A model generated the notes under the pieces. That model saw only the letters and a program-made list of their open reading frames with translations. It did not search any database and had not been told where the DNA came from. A stretch of 64,000 bases of DNA. It comes from Clostridiales bacterium (GTDB lineage Bacteria; Bacillota; Clostridia; Oscillospirales; Oscillospiraceae). The stretch spans positions 215,035 to 279,034 of the forward strand of contig CABIXV010000004.1 of assembly GCA_902362775.1 (NCBI GenBank), written 5' to 3'. This document shows, piece by piece, positions 8,144-16,789 of this stretch (its first letter is position 1; each line of letters starts with the position of its first letter). A program made the translations under genes and the position numbers.

Positions 8144-9037
8144 ATGTCCTTTTCCGGAGATGTAAAGACTGAGCTATGTCGGATCCCACTCAACCGGCGG
8201 TGTTGTGCCCAGGCGGAGGCCTACGGTGTGCTGCTCTACTGCAATACCTTCAGTGCCCGGGAGATCCGGGTGATGACAGAGAGCGAAGCCTTTGCCAAGC
8301 GCCTGCCTCCACTGCTGAAAAAGGCGTTTCGGATTACCTTTGACCGCCTGCCAGACGGGGAGGGGAAGTATATCTTCTCCATCATGGACCGGGATAAGCT
8401 GGCCGCTGTCCATCAGACCTTCGGCAGCGACCTGGGCGCGCTGGCCATCCATTTGAATTTTGCTGTACTGGAGGAGAGCTGCTGCCGGACCTCCTTTCTG
8501 CGGGGAGCCTTCCTGGCGGGCGGATCGGTGACCGACCCCAGAAAGGGCTACCACCTGGAGCTGGCTACCACGCACCAGAGCGTCAGCCGGGAGCTGGAGG
8601 CCTTGATGCGGGAAATGGAGCTGGAGCCCAAAGCGGCCCAGCGGAAGGGAAATTCTGTCATTTACTTTAAGCAGAGTGACCGGATCGAGGATTTTCTTAC
8701 CTCCATCGGTGCCCCTGTGTCCGCTATGGAAGTGATGAATGCCAAGCTGGAGAAGGACATCCGGGGCAGCGTGAACCGAAGGGTAAACTGTGATGCCGCC
8801 AATCTGGATAAGGCGGTGGAGGCGGCCATGGTCCAGTTGGAGGCCATACGGCACCTGGAGGAGCGGGGCCGGCTGGCCCTTCTGCCGGACAAGCTGAAGG
8901 AGACCGCCGCCCTTCGACTAGCCCATCCAGAGGACACCCTGTCCCAGCTGGCGGAGCGGTGTGATCCACCGATCACCAAGTCAGCACTGAACCACCGCCT
9001 GCGGAAGCTGGTAGAGTTGGGGAGAGAGGAAGGATAG
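8144..9037 (+). CDS. whiA: DNA-binding protein WhiA
   Basis: 297 residues starting MSFSGDVKTELCRIPL, the usual WhiA N-terminus. The N-terminal part is a LAGLIDADG-like fold (FLRGAFLAGGSVTDPRKGYHLEL); the C-terminal part is a helix-turn-helix (TLSQLAERCDPPITKSALNHRLRKL). WhiA is linked to division, chromosome segregation and, in actinomycetes, sporulation. GGAGG at 8132-8136 favours ATG 8144 over the in-frame ATG at 8138, which would leave only 1 nt of spacing. Confidence 0.95.
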   Translation: MSFSGDVKTELCRIPLNRRCCAQAEAYGVLLYCNTFSAREIRVMTESEAFAKRLPPLLKKAFRITFDRLPDGEGKYIFSIMDRDKLAAVHQTFGSDLGALAIHLNFAVLEESCCRTSFLRGAFLAGGSVTDPRKGYHLELATTHQSVSRELEALMREMELEPKAAQRKGNSVIYFKQSDRIEDFLTSIGAPVSAMEVMNAKLEKDIRGSVNRRVNCDAANLDKAVEAAMVQLEAIRHLEERGRLALLPDKLKETAALRLAHPEDTLSQLAERCDPPITKSALNHRLRKLVELGREEG

Positions 9038-9120
9038 AAGCAAAAAGCATTTAAGCAAAAAACGGTAAGAGGGACAGGCCCTAGCCAATCAAAAGCGCGC
9101 CTATGACAAGGAGAGATACG

Positions 9121-9600
9121 ATGACAGTTTGTACATTTCGGACGGCGGTCCCAGGGGATGAGGAGTTGATCCTGTCCTTTATCCGGGCTCTGGCGGATTA
9201 TGAGCATATGTCCGACCAGGTGGTGGCCACACCGGAGCTGCTGCGGGAATGGATTTTTGAGAAACAGAAGGCGGAGGTCATCTTCGCTGTGGCCGGTGGG
9301 AGAGAGGTGGGCTTTGCTCTGTTCTTCCACAACTTCTCCACCTTTTTGGGCCGGGCGGGCATCTATCTGGAGGACCTGTTCGTTTTGCCTGAGGAGCGTG
9401 GAAAGGGCTACGGGGAGGCCCTGCTAAAGAGACTTGCCCGTATCACGGTGGAACGTGGGTGCGGGCGGCTGGAATGGGCCTGCCTGGACTGGAACACCCC
9501 TTCTATTAACTTTTATATCCAAAAGATGTGCGCCACTCCCATGGATGAGTGGACTACTTACCGCCTCACGGGGGAGAGGCTAAAGCAGGCGGCGGAGTGA
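9121..9600 (+). CDS. GNAT family N-acetyltransferase
   Basis: 159 residues with the GNAT core: beta strands ending in LEDLFVLPEERGKGYGEALLKRLARI (acetyl-CoA pyrophosphate loop R/Q-x-x-G-x-G/A replaced by RGKGYG) and WACLDWNTPSINFYIQKMCA. The pattern is close to diamine/thialysine N-acetyltransferase (SSAT-like) proteins, but the substrate is not proven. AAGGAG at 9108-9113 favours ATG 9121 over ATG 9103. It lies between whiA and dnaE with its own spacing. Confidence 0.88.
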   Translation: MTVCTFRTAVPGDEELILSFIRALADYEHMSDQVVATPELLREWIFEKQKAEVIFAVAGGREVGFALFFHNFSTFLGRAGIYLEDLFVLPEERGKGYGEALLKRLARITVERGCGRLEWACLDWNTPSINFYIQKMCATPMDEWTTYRLTGERLKQAAE

Positions 9601-9679
9601 ACCGCACTCTAGAAATCAAATTTTAGAGCGAGAAATGAAGAAGTGGTGGGGCAGTTTGTCCCAGGGAGGAGAAAAGGCT

Positions 9680-12600
9680 ATGTCCTTTGTCCATTTACAT
9701 CTGCATACGGAGTTTTCCTTACTGGACGGAGCCTGCCGGATCAAAAAGCTGGTGGAGCGGGTCAAGGAGCTGGGGCAGGATGCGGTGGCCATCACTGACC
9801 ACGGCTGTATGTATGGAGTCATTGATTTTTACCGGGCCTGCAAGGCCGAGGGGATCAAACCCATCATCGGCTGCGAGGTCTATGTGGCGCCACGGGGCCG
9901 CACCCGCTTCCAAAAGGTCCATGAGTTTGACGCGGATTCCCGCCACCTGGTGCTCCTCTGCCGGAACGAGGAGGGCTATCGAAACCTGTCCTATATGGTG
10001 TCTCAGGCCTATCTAGAGGGATTTTACATTAAGCCCCGCATCGACATGGACTTACTGCGGGAGCACGCTGGCGGCCTGATCGCCTGCTCCGCCTGCCTGG
10101 GCGGAGAACTGCCCAAGCTGCTGCTGGCGGGGGAGTATGAGCAGGCTAAGGCGGTGGCACTGGAGATGCGGGAGCTGTTTGGAGAGGACGGCTACTACCT
10201 GGAGCTCCAGGACCACGGCATTGCGGCCCAGAAGCAGGTGAATGCCGCGCTGGTCCGCATCCATGAGGAAACAGGCATCCCCCTTATCGCCACCAACGAC
10301 GCCCACTATCTCCGCCAGGAGGATGCGGAGACACAGGACGTTCTGATGTGCATTCAAATGGGCAAGACTGTGGACGACCCCAATCGTATGAAGTTTGAAA
10401 CCGACCAGTTCTATGTCAAGTCAGAGGATGAGATGGCCGCACTGTTCCCCAACTATCCTGAGGCGCTGGAGAACACTGCCAAAATTGCCAAACTGTGTGA
10501 TGTGGAATTTGAGTTTGGAAAATATCACCTGCCCCACTTTCAGCTCCCAGAGGGCTGGACAGACGGGGAGGCGTACTTTGAAAAGCTGTGTATGGATGGC
10601 TTTGCACGCCGCTATCCGGACCAGCCTGAGGAATATCGGAAGCAGCTGCGATACGAGATGGATATGATCCGTAAGATGGGCTTTGTGGATTATTTCCTTA
10701 TTGTGTCCGACTTTATCGCGTTTGCCAAGGGAAACCACATCCCTGTGGGACCGGGGCGCGGGTCGGCTGCCGGCTCCATGGTGTCTTACTGCCTGAATAT
10801 CACAGACCTGGACCCCATGCAGTACTCCCTGTATTTTGAGCGATTTCTCAACCCAGAGCGGGTATCCATGCCCGATATTGATATTGACTTCTGTATCCGC
10901 CGCCGGCAAGAGGTCATTGACTATGTAAACAAAAAATATGGCGCCGACCATGTGGCCCAGATCGTCACCTTTGGTACCATGGCGGCCAGGGGATCTGTCC
11001 GGGACGTGGGGCGGGTTCTTGGAATGCCTTACGGAGATGTGGATGCGGTGGCCAAGCTTATCCCCAACGGCCCTGGGGCGCTGCACATCACGCTGGAGGA
11101 GTCTTTGAAGCTGTCTAAACAGCTGAGAGAGCTGTATGACGGGGATGAGAGCATCAAAAAGCTCATCGATACCGCCATGGCCATCGAAGGGATGCCGCGG
11201 AATACTTCCACCCATGCTGCGGGTGTGGTTATCACCAGCCGGCCGGTCTGCGACTATGTGCCCCTAGCGACCAACGACGGCCTGCCTGTTACCCAGTATG
11301 TGATGACCACTCTGGAGGAGCTGGGACTGCTGAAAATGGACTTCCTGGGACTGCGTAACCTGACGATTCTGGATGACGCGGTCAAAATGGTCCGAAGCAA
11401 GGAAAAGAACTTTACACTAGAAAGCATCCCCTTGAACGACCCGGCTACCATGTCTATGCTGTCAGAGGGGAAGACCTCCGGTGTGTTCCAAATGGAGTCT
11501 GCGGGAATGACCGGGGTGTGCCTCGGCCTCAAGCCACAGAATATCGAGGATATCACCGCCATCATCGCCCTCTACCGCCCTGGCCCCATGGATTCCATTC
11601 CACGCTTTATTGCCAGCAAAAACAATCCGGACAAGATTACCTATAAGCACCCGGCCCTGGAGCCCATCCTGTCCAATACCTATGGATGTATCGTTTACCA
11701 GGAGCAGGTCATTCAGATCTTCCAACAGCTGGCAGGCTACTCCCTGGGACAGGCCGACATGGTGCGCCGCGCCATGTCTAAAAAGAAAATGAAGGATATT
11801 CAGCGGGAGCGGGCTGCCTTTATCCACGGGGACCCGGAGCGGAATATTGTCGGCTGTGAGCACAACGGAGTCCCCGCCGCTATTGCCGAGTCTATCTACG
11901 ATGAAATCAACGATTTTGCCAACTACGCCTTCAACAAGGCCCACGCTGTGTGTTACGCAGTGGTGGCCTATCAGACCGCCTGGTTCAAGTGCCACCACCC
12001 CAAGGAGTACATGGCCGCTCTGCTCACCTCGGTGCTGGATTCCACCGAGAAGGTGGCGGAGTATATCTCAGAGTGCCGGGATATGGATATCCCTCTGCTT
12101 CCCCCTGATGTGAACGAGTCCCAGGCCGATTTCACTGTGGTAGAGGGAGGAATCCGCTTTGGCCTGGTGGCCCTGAAGGGGGTAGGACGAAACGTTGTAA
12201 ACGCCATGTTGTCAGAACGTGAAAAGGGTGGACCCTTTACAGACTTTATGGACTTCTGCGACCGGATGTTTGACCAGGATCTAAACCGGAGAGTGGTGGA
12301 GAGTCTCATCAAATCCGGAGCCTTTGACCGCATGGGCTACCGTAGGTCCCAACTGATGCAGGTATACGGCCAAGTGCTGGACGGGATTGCCGCGGCTCGG
12401 AAGCGGAACGTGGAGGGGCAGCTGGATCTCTTTGGGCTCGGCGGAGTGGAGGAGAGCGCCCCCCTTCCCGCACTGGTCCTGCCGGAGCTGGCGGAGTACA
12501 GCGCTCAGGAGCTGATGACCATGGAGAAGGAAATCACCGGGCTGTATCTGTCCGGGCATCCCATGGATCAGTACCGGGAGATGGCCAGGCGGAAGGGGGC

Positions 12601-13153
12601 GGTGAGCATCGGCTCTATCCTGCTGGACTTTCAGCGGGAGGATGGACCTAAGGAGTACCGGGACAACCAGAGGGTATCAGTGGCCGGTATTATTTCCACT
12701 TACCGTACCAGAACCACCCGGAATAACACCTTGATGGCTTATGTCAACCTGGAGGATGATACTGCCTCGATGGAGCTTTTGTGCTTTGCCAAAGTGCTGG
12801 AGAATAGTGGCAGCCATATCAGGGAAAACTCGGCGATCCTGGCTACGGGCCGGATCTCTGTCCGGGACGAGAAGGAGCCACAGCTCATGGTGGATGAGAT
12901 CCGCCCCCTGGGAGACCTAAATGGGGAGATGACAGGGGAGGAGGAAAAGACGCTCTACCTCCGCCTGCCCGCCAGAGAGGACCCTCGCCTGCGTAAGGTC
13001 CGGCTGGCCCTCTCTTTTTTCCCCGGAGAGAGCCGGGTGGTGCTTTATTTTGAGGACTGCAAAAAGCGTGTGGGCTCCTACTGCCAAATCCATCCAGCCC
13101 TGGTGGCTGACCTGACGGAACGGCTGGGGGCGGAGAACGTGGTGGTGCAGTGA
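9680..13153 (+). CDS. dnaE: DNA polymerase III subunit alpha (DnaE)
   Basis: 1157 residues, replicative C-family polymerase. Domains in order: PHP domain (HLHLHTEFSLLDG at residue 5, ITDHGCMYG, NDAHY) with its metal ligands apparently intact; palm with catalytic PDIDIDFC; thumb/fingers with NTSTHAAGVVI and FQMESAGMTG; tandem HhH region (LVALKGVGRNVV); beta-binding area; and an OB fold (VSVAGIISTYRTRTTRNNTLMAYVNLED). Intact PHP ligands suggest a metal-dependent proofreading-type activity as in other DnaE1 proteins. GGGAGGAG at 9664-9671 sets ATG 9680; the upstream in-frame ATG at 9635 has no ribosome site. Confidence 0.97.
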   Translation: MSFVHLHLHTEFSLLDGACRIKKLVERVKELGQDAVAITDHGCMYGVIDFYRACKAEGIKPIIGCEVYVAPRGRTRFQKVHEFDADSRHLVLLCRNEEGYRNLSYMVSQAYLEGFYIKPRIDMDLLREHAGGLIACSACLGGELPKLLLAGEYEQAKAVALEMRELFGEDGYYLELQDHGIAAQKQVNAALVRIHEETGIPLIATNDAHYLRQEDAETQDVLMCIQMGKTVDDPNRMKFETDQFYVKSEDEMAALFPNYPEALENTAKIAKLCDVEFEFGKYHLPHFQLPEGWTDGEAYFEKLCMDGFARRYPDQPEEYRKQLRYEMDMIRKMGFVDYFLIVSDFIAFAKGNHIPVGPGRGSAAGSMVSYCLNITDLDPMQYSLYFERFLNPERVSMPDIDIDFCIRRRQEVIDYVNKKYGADHVAQIVTFGTMAARGSVRDVGRVLGMPYGDVDAVAKLIPNGPGALHITLEESLKLSKQLRELYDGDESIKKLIDTAMAIEGMPRNTSTHAAGVVITSRPVCDYVPLATNDGLPVTQYVMTTLEELGLLKMDFLGLRNLTILDDAVKMVRSKEKNFTLESIPLNDPATMSMLSEGKTSGVFQMESAGMTGVCLGLKPQNIEDITAIIALYRPGPMDSIPRFIASKNNPDKITYKHPALEPILSNTYGCIVYQEQVIQIFQQLAGYSLGQADMVRRAMSKKKMKDIQRERAAFIHGDPERNIVGCEHNGVPAAIAESIYDEINDFANYAFNKAHAVCYAVVAYQTAWFKCHHPKEYMAALLTSVLDSTEKVAEYISECRDMDIPLLPPDVNESQADFTVVEGGIRFGLVALKGVGRNVVNAMLSEREKGGPFTDFMDFCDRMFDQDLNRRVVESLIKSGAFDRMGYRRSQLMQVYGQVLDGIAAARKRNVEGQLDLFGLGGVEESAPLPALVLPELAEYSAQELMTMEKEITGLYLSGHPMDQYREMARRKGAVSIGSILLDFQREDGPKEYRDNQRVSVAGIISTYRTRTTRNNTLMAYVNLEDDTASMELLCFAKVLENSGSHIRENSAILATGRISVRDEKEPQLMVDEIRPLGDLNGEMTGEEEKTLYLRLPAREDPRLRKVRLALSFFPGESRVVLYFEDCKKRVGSYCQIHPALVADLTERLGAENVVVQ

Positions 13154-13176
13154 CGGCCAAGCCGCTTAACCAGGGG

Positions 13177-13205
13177 TTGACAGCCCGCCAGAAAGAGGAT
13201 ATAAT
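13177..13205 (+). promoter_or_regulatory. mgtE: Consensus sigma-A promoter of the mgtE M-box leader
   Basis: Perfect TTGACA (13177-13182), 17-nt spacer and perfect TATAAT (13200-13205). It starts the M-box leader a few bases downstream. Confidence 0.92.
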
Positions 13206-13212
13206 AGCCCCG

Positions 13213-13417
13213 TAATCCGGTAGGTAAGGCTACCGTGGGGATATGGGTCGCTGCCGCAAAGGGATGGAGACATCCTTCGTTGGTTTGAACAGGTCCTGTC
13301 GAACAGAAGGCAGGATTTAACGCGACTTCACCGCCCCGCGACGCTAAAGCTTGGACGGTGGCATGATAGGGTATGTGCAGAGCACGCTTGCCGCCGCCGC
13401 GGCTTGCGTGCTCTTTT
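13213..13417 (+). ncRNA. M-box (ykoK) magnesium riboswitch with terminator
   Basis: The leader contains the M-box conserved blocks GGTAGGTAAGGCTACC, GTCGCTGCC, and near the 3' side CGACGCTAAAGC and GGTGGCATGATAGG. It ends in an expression-platform hairpin, AGAGCACGC (13379-13387) with GCGTGCTCT (13406-13414), then TTTT. Known biology: Mg2+ binding favours the terminator and shuts off Mg2+ import. The downstream gene is an MgtE-type transporter, which fits. The terminator is 190 nt before the start codon, leaving an additional untranslated stretch. Confidence 0.9.
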
Positions 13418-13606
13418 CTATCCGGAGCGATTTTGAAGCAAAGAGAGGTGAACATCTCATGGACAGCGGCAGTCGAGGTCCCGGCGGACAAACTCAATAT
13501 GGTACGCGGCGTCCTGGGATGGGCGCCGAGACAGCCGGCTGAGTTTGCCGGACCTCCTGTCACGAAACGGTAAAAAACCGAACTCGACGACAAGGAGGAA
13601 GCTGTT
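13418..13606 (+). other. Leader between M-box terminator and mgtE, with a possible small ORF
   Basis: 189 nt with no recognised RNA class. An ATG at 13459, preceded by GAGGTG, opens a 27-codon ORF ending at 13542 (begins MDSGSRGPGG). A GTG at 13448 in another frame opens a 41-codon ORF ending at 13573. Neither resembles a known protein. AAGGAGG at 13592-13598 is the mgtE ribosome site. Confidence 0.35.
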
Positions 13607-14602
13607 ATGAAGAACATCAATATGATCCCTGCCATCCCTGGGACTGTGGGGGCTATCATGTCCCGTCAGCCCCTGGAGCTCTCTCCGCGGATGCGTGCCC
13701 GGGAGGCACTGGCCCGCCTGCGCCAGGTGGGTGTGCCCCAGGATTTTATGAGCAGCTGCTATGTGGTGGATGAGGAGGGGCGCCTGTTGGGTGCTCTTAC
13801 CCTCTACGAACTGGTGGCGGCGCCCGACTGCGCCCGTTTGGATCAGGCCATGTCCGCCCCTAGGGCTGTCCTTACTCCGGAGTATGACCAGGAGGAGGCT
13901 GTGCGTCTGATGGAGGCGGCGGACTGCGTGGAACTGCCTGTGGTGGATGACGAGGGAAAGCTTGTTGGGACAGTCACCGCGGAGGATGCCATGGAGGTAC
14001 TGCGGGACGAGGCCACTGAGGATATGGAGCGGATGGCCGCCATCCTTCCTTCCGAGCGGCCCTATCTAAAAACCAGCGTGTGGGAGATCTACAAAAAGCG
14101 TGTGCTGTGGCTCCTGTTGCTGATGGTATCGGCGGCCTTTACCGGGGCCATTATTACCCATTATGAGACTGCCCTGGCCGCCCAGGTGGTACTTACTGCC
14201 TTTATCCCCATGCTGATGGATACGGGAGGGAACTGCGGCAGCCAGTCCTCCGTCACCATCATCCGGGGGCTCTCCCTGGGGGAGATAGGGTATGGGGACT
14301 GGTGGAAGGTGGCCTGGAAGGAGATACAGGTCGGAGTGCTGTGTGGGATTACCCTGGCCGCTGTCAATCTGCTGCGACTGACTGTTTTGGACCACCTGGA
14401 TCTGATAGTGGCCATAGTGGTCAGCCTGACTTTGGTAGTGACGGTGATTGTATCAAAGCTGCTGGGCTGTTTCCTGCCTATTCTGGCCAGCCGTGCCCAT
14501 CTGGACCCTGCTGTGATGGCCAGCCCCTTGATCACCACCATCGCGGATGGGATATCCCTGATGGTATACTTTCGTATCGCCGTCCTGCTTCTTAGAATAT
14601 GA
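13607..14602 (+). CDS. mgtE: MgtE-type magnesium transporter lacking the N-terminal cytosolic domain
   Basis: 331 residues, against about 450 for full-length MgtE. Residues about 15-150 are a CBS pair (MSRQPLELSPRMRAREAL and VVDDEGKLVGTVTAEDAMEVL). A plug-like helix follows, then five transmembrane helices with MLMDTGGNCGSQSSVTIIRGLSLGEI, the MgtE pore region, and PLITTIADGISLMVYF. The superhelical MgtE N domain is absent; the ORF starts just before the CBS pair with AAGGAGG upstream, so this is not a misplaced start. Regulation is by the M-box leader. Predicted Mg2+ channel at the membrane. Confidence 0.93.
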   Translation: MKNINMIPAIPGTVGAIMSRQPLELSPRMRAREALARLRQVGVPQDFMSSCYVVDEEGRLLGALTLYELVAAPDCARLDQAMSAPRAVLTPEYDQEEAVRLMEAADCVELPVVDDEGKLVGTVTAEDAMEVLRDEATEDMERMAAILPSERPYLKTSVWEIYKKRVLWLLLLMVSAAFTGAIITHYETALAAQVVLTAFIPMLMDTGGNCGSQSSVTIIRGLSLGEIGYGDWWKVAWKEIQVGVLCGITLAAVNLLRLTVLDHLDLIVAIVVSLTLVVTVIVSKLLGCFLPILASRAHLDPAVMASPLITTIADGISLMVYFRIAVLLLRI

Positions 14603-14630
14603 CGCGGAATACCCGGCGGAGAGAGGAGAA

Positions 14631-14668
14631 AAGCTGGAGGAAAGGCTGTGCCTTTCCTCCAGCTTCTT
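14631..14668. terminator. Bidirectional terminator between mgtE and the ECF S component
   Basis: A 15-bp perfect stem (14631-14645 with 14651-14665) has a short T tail on the plus side and AGAAAA on the other side, giving T residues on the minus transcript. Confidence 0.8.
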
Positions 14669-14710
14669 TCGATTAGCGGGCAAGATTTCGGCGGTGGGAC
14701 CTTGTCGGAA

Positions 14711-15235
14711 TCAGTGGGTTATATGAGTTAGGGCGTGGCCGCGGCTGAGTACGGCGTAGACTGCGGCCGCGGCGGCCAGCCCAAAGAGCCCCTGAATGAT
14801 ATTCCCCGGCACGGAGGCCGCGGCGGCCAGACCCTTGCCCAGCCACAGGCAGGCGTAGCCGAAATAGCCGGCTACCATGATGATCTCAGCCGCAAAGCCG
14901 CTCACAGCCTGGGAGAGGAGTACATTTGGAGTGCGGCGCCGTTGGAGAGCCTGAAACAGCAGGGCGGCCACTACGGCCATCGCCAGCTTGATAGCGAAGG
15001 TTCCAGGAGCATAGTGAGCGTAGCCGGAGAGAAGGTCCGCCAGCATGGAACCTACGCCGGCGGCGGCCCCGCCGTAGAGTGGGCCCAGAACCCAGGCGGA
15101 GAGAAGAACGGCACAGTCTCCCAGGTTGACATAGCCCTGCATGGGGGAGGGAACCTGGATGACCAGGGTCATGATGGTACACAGGGCGGCAAAGAGGGCG
15201 GCTAATACCAGCTTACGGATCTTGGTATCTGACAT
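14711..15235 (-). CDS. ECF transporter S component, probably for a B6/HMP-type vitamin (COG4720-like)
   Basis: 174 residues, very hydrophobic, with five to six transmembrane helices. The sequence VPSPMQGYVNLGDCAVLLSAWVLGPLYGGAAAGVGSMLADLLSGYA is the S-component pattern of the HmpT/PdxU-like group. It would bind a vitamin and work with the shared EcfT/EcfA module encoded elsewhere. The start at 15235 has AAAGGAGCG. It diverges from a MocR/PdxR-like regulator and its promoter lies in a palindrome. Context (PdxR-type regulators act on pyridoxal phosphate genes) suggests pyridoxine/pyridoxal uptake, an inference. Confidence 0.8.
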   Translation of the reverse strand: MSDTKIRKLVLAALFAALCTIMTLVIQVPSPMQGYVNLGDCAVLLSAWVLGPLYGGAAAGVGSMLADLLSGYAHYAPGTFAIKLAMAVVAALLFQALQRRRTPNVLLSQAVSGFAAEIIMVAGYFGYACLWLGKGLAAAASVPGNIIQGLFGLAAAAAVYAVLSRGHALTHITH

Positions 15236-15295
15236 GATGATCGCTCCTTTGAAAGTGGTGGGGAAATTTTTGCTTGCTTTTTCTACTGAGTTGTA

Positions 15296-15322
15296 TTTTA
15301 ATCATATCTGATATGATTAAAA
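15296..15322. promoter_or_regulatory. 27-bp perfect palindrome, candidate operator of the MocR regulator
   Basis: Arms TTTTAATCATATC (15296-15308) and GATATGATTAAAA (15310-15322) flank a single central T. The palindrome covers the -10 and most of the spacer of the minus-strand promoter. It lies in the divergent intergenic region between the ECF S component and the regulator. Confidence 0.75.
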
Positions 15323-15329
15323 GGACCAA
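15301..15329 (-). promoter_or_regulatory. Promoter of the ECF S component gene
   Basis: On the minus strand: TTGGTC (15329-15324), 17-nt spacer, TATGAT (15306-15301). The -10 lies inside the palindromic operator. Confidence 0.65.
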
Positions 15330-15368
15330 ACTATAACTTTTTTATAGGATCAGATTGGAGGGCTGTTT

Positions 15369-16757
15369 ATGCTGACATATGATTTGGAAAAGCGAGGGAG
15401 CCTGGCCAGGTACGACTATCTGTATCGCTGCATCAAGGAGGACATCCTGTCCGGCCGCTTGAAAGCGGGGGAGAAGCTGCCCTCCAAGCGGACCCTGGCC
15501 ACCCATTTGAATACCGCAGTGGTAACGGTGGAGAACGCCTATGCCCAGTTGGAGGCGGAGGGGTACCTGAACGCCAGGGAAAAGCGGGGGTATTTTGTCA
15601 ACCCGGTGGAGACAGGACCAGTTAGGGAGAATCCGGCAGAGGCCAGGGAAAAGAACAGGGAACAGCGGGAGTGGCGGCTGGACCTGCGGGGGACCGGAAG
15701 CGGGACAGAGGGCTTCCCTTTTTCTGTCTGGGCCCGGCTGATGCGAAGAATACTTACGGAGCGGGGAGCCGAGCTGCTTCAGGCGACTCCCCACAACGGT
15801 GTCTATCCTCTGCGGCAGGCAATCGCCCGACATCTCTACCAGTTCCGGGGCATTTCCGCCGCACCGGAGCAGATTGTGGTGGGGGCGGGGACGGAGTACC
15901 TGTATAATTTGATCGTACAGCTTTTGGGCCGGGACCTGCTGTACGGGGTAGAGGACCCTGGCTACTCTAAGGCGGCCAGAATATACGGCCTGAACGGGGC
16001 GGGATGCATCCCCCTTCCGATGGACAGCCGGGGGGTGCGCCCCCAGGAGGTAGAGGAGAGGGGGGTGCAGATCCTCCATATATCGCCCAACCACCAGTTC
16101 CCCACAGGGACAGTGACCCCCATCCTGCGCCGGCAGGCGCTTCTGCGATGGGCGGAGGAGCAAAGGGGATATATCATCGAGGACGACTACGACAGTGAGT
16201 TTCGCTTTACAGGGCGCCCTATACCAGCGATGAAGAGCATAGACGCTGCAGGACGGGTCATCTATATGAATACCTTTTCCAGGTCACTGGCCCCCTCGCT
16301 GCGTGTCAGCTATATGGTGCTGCCGCCCTCTCTGATGGAGGAATATCCACGTCGGCTAGGCTTCTACTCCTGTACAGTTCCGGCGATGGAGCAGTATACC
16401 CTGGCAAGCTTTCTGGAGGAGGGCTATTTTGAGTCCCATGTGAACCGGATGCGTGTCTTTTACCGAAATCGCCGGGACGAGGTGCTGGCAGCCATCGGCC
16501 AAAGTCCTCTGTCCGGCCGCTGCCGTGTGCTTGGAGAGGAGGCCGGACTCCATTTTTTGCTGGAGCTGGAGACGGAAAGGGAGGACAGTTGGTTGTCGAG
16601 GGAGATGGAGGCGCGCGGAGTAAGGCTCTCCTTTCTCACGGACTACCAGCAGCGGCCGGGGGCGGCCCCCCTCCACACTCTGGTAGTCAATTATCCGGGA
16701 ACAGCGCCCGCACGGCTGGCTCCTGCCCTGGCGCTTCTGGCTGGCCTGCTGGATTGA
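15369..16757 (+). CDS. MocR/PdxR-type transcriptional regulator (GntR HTH fused to aminotransferase-like domain)
   Basis: 462 residues. Residues about 13-75 are a GntR winged helix (YDYLYRCIKEDILSGRLKAGEKLPSKRTLATHL); residues about 105-460 are a fold-type I aminotransferase domain with the PLP-contact motifs SPNHQFPTGTVTP and IIEDDYDSEF. The position that carries the Schiff-base lysine in the family (FSKSL) reads FSRSL: Arg305, codon AGG at 16281-16283. It may bind its ligand without an internal aldimine, or it may be a variant subgroup. The gene diverges from an ECF vitamin transporter with a palindrome between them, the layout of PdxR-type control. Confidence 0.9.
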   Translation: MLTYDLEKRGSLARYDYLYRCIKEDILSGRLKAGEKLPSKRTLATHLNTAVVTVENAYAQLEAEGYLNAREKRGYFVNPVETGPVRENPAEAREKNREQREWRLDLRGTGSGTEGFPFSVWARLMRRILTERGAELLQATPHNGVYPLRQAIARHLYQFRGISAAPEQIVVGAGTEYLYNLIVQLLGRDLLYGVEDPGYSKAARIYGLNGAGCIPLPMDSRGVRPQEVEERGVQILHISPNHQFPTGTVTPILRRQALLRWAEEQRGYIIEDDYDSEFRFTGRPIPAMKSIDAAGRVIYMNTFSRSLAPSLRVSYMVLPPSLMEEYPRRLGFYSCTVPAMEQYTLASFLEEGYFESHVNRMRVFYRNRRDEVLAAIGQSPLSGRCRVLGEEAGLHFLLELETEREDSWLSREMEARGVRLSFLTDYQQRPGAAPLHTLVVNYPGTAPARLAPALALLAGLLD

Positions 16758-16782
16758 CAGAGAGACAGCTCTGTATTAGAAT
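16754..16782 (+). promoter_or_regulatory. Promoter of the yjdF-like gene leader
   Basis: TTGACA (16754-16759, overlapping the MocR stop), 17-nt spacer and TAGAAT (16777-16782). The transcript would begin near 16790. Confidence 0.85.
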
Positions 16783-16789
16783 GCAGGGG

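Noticed and set aside
9635..9679. N-terminal extension of DnaE from ATG 9635
   Set aside because: No ribosome site before it; GGGAGGAG at 9664-9671 and the family N-terminus (MSFVHLHLHTEFS) place the start at 9680.
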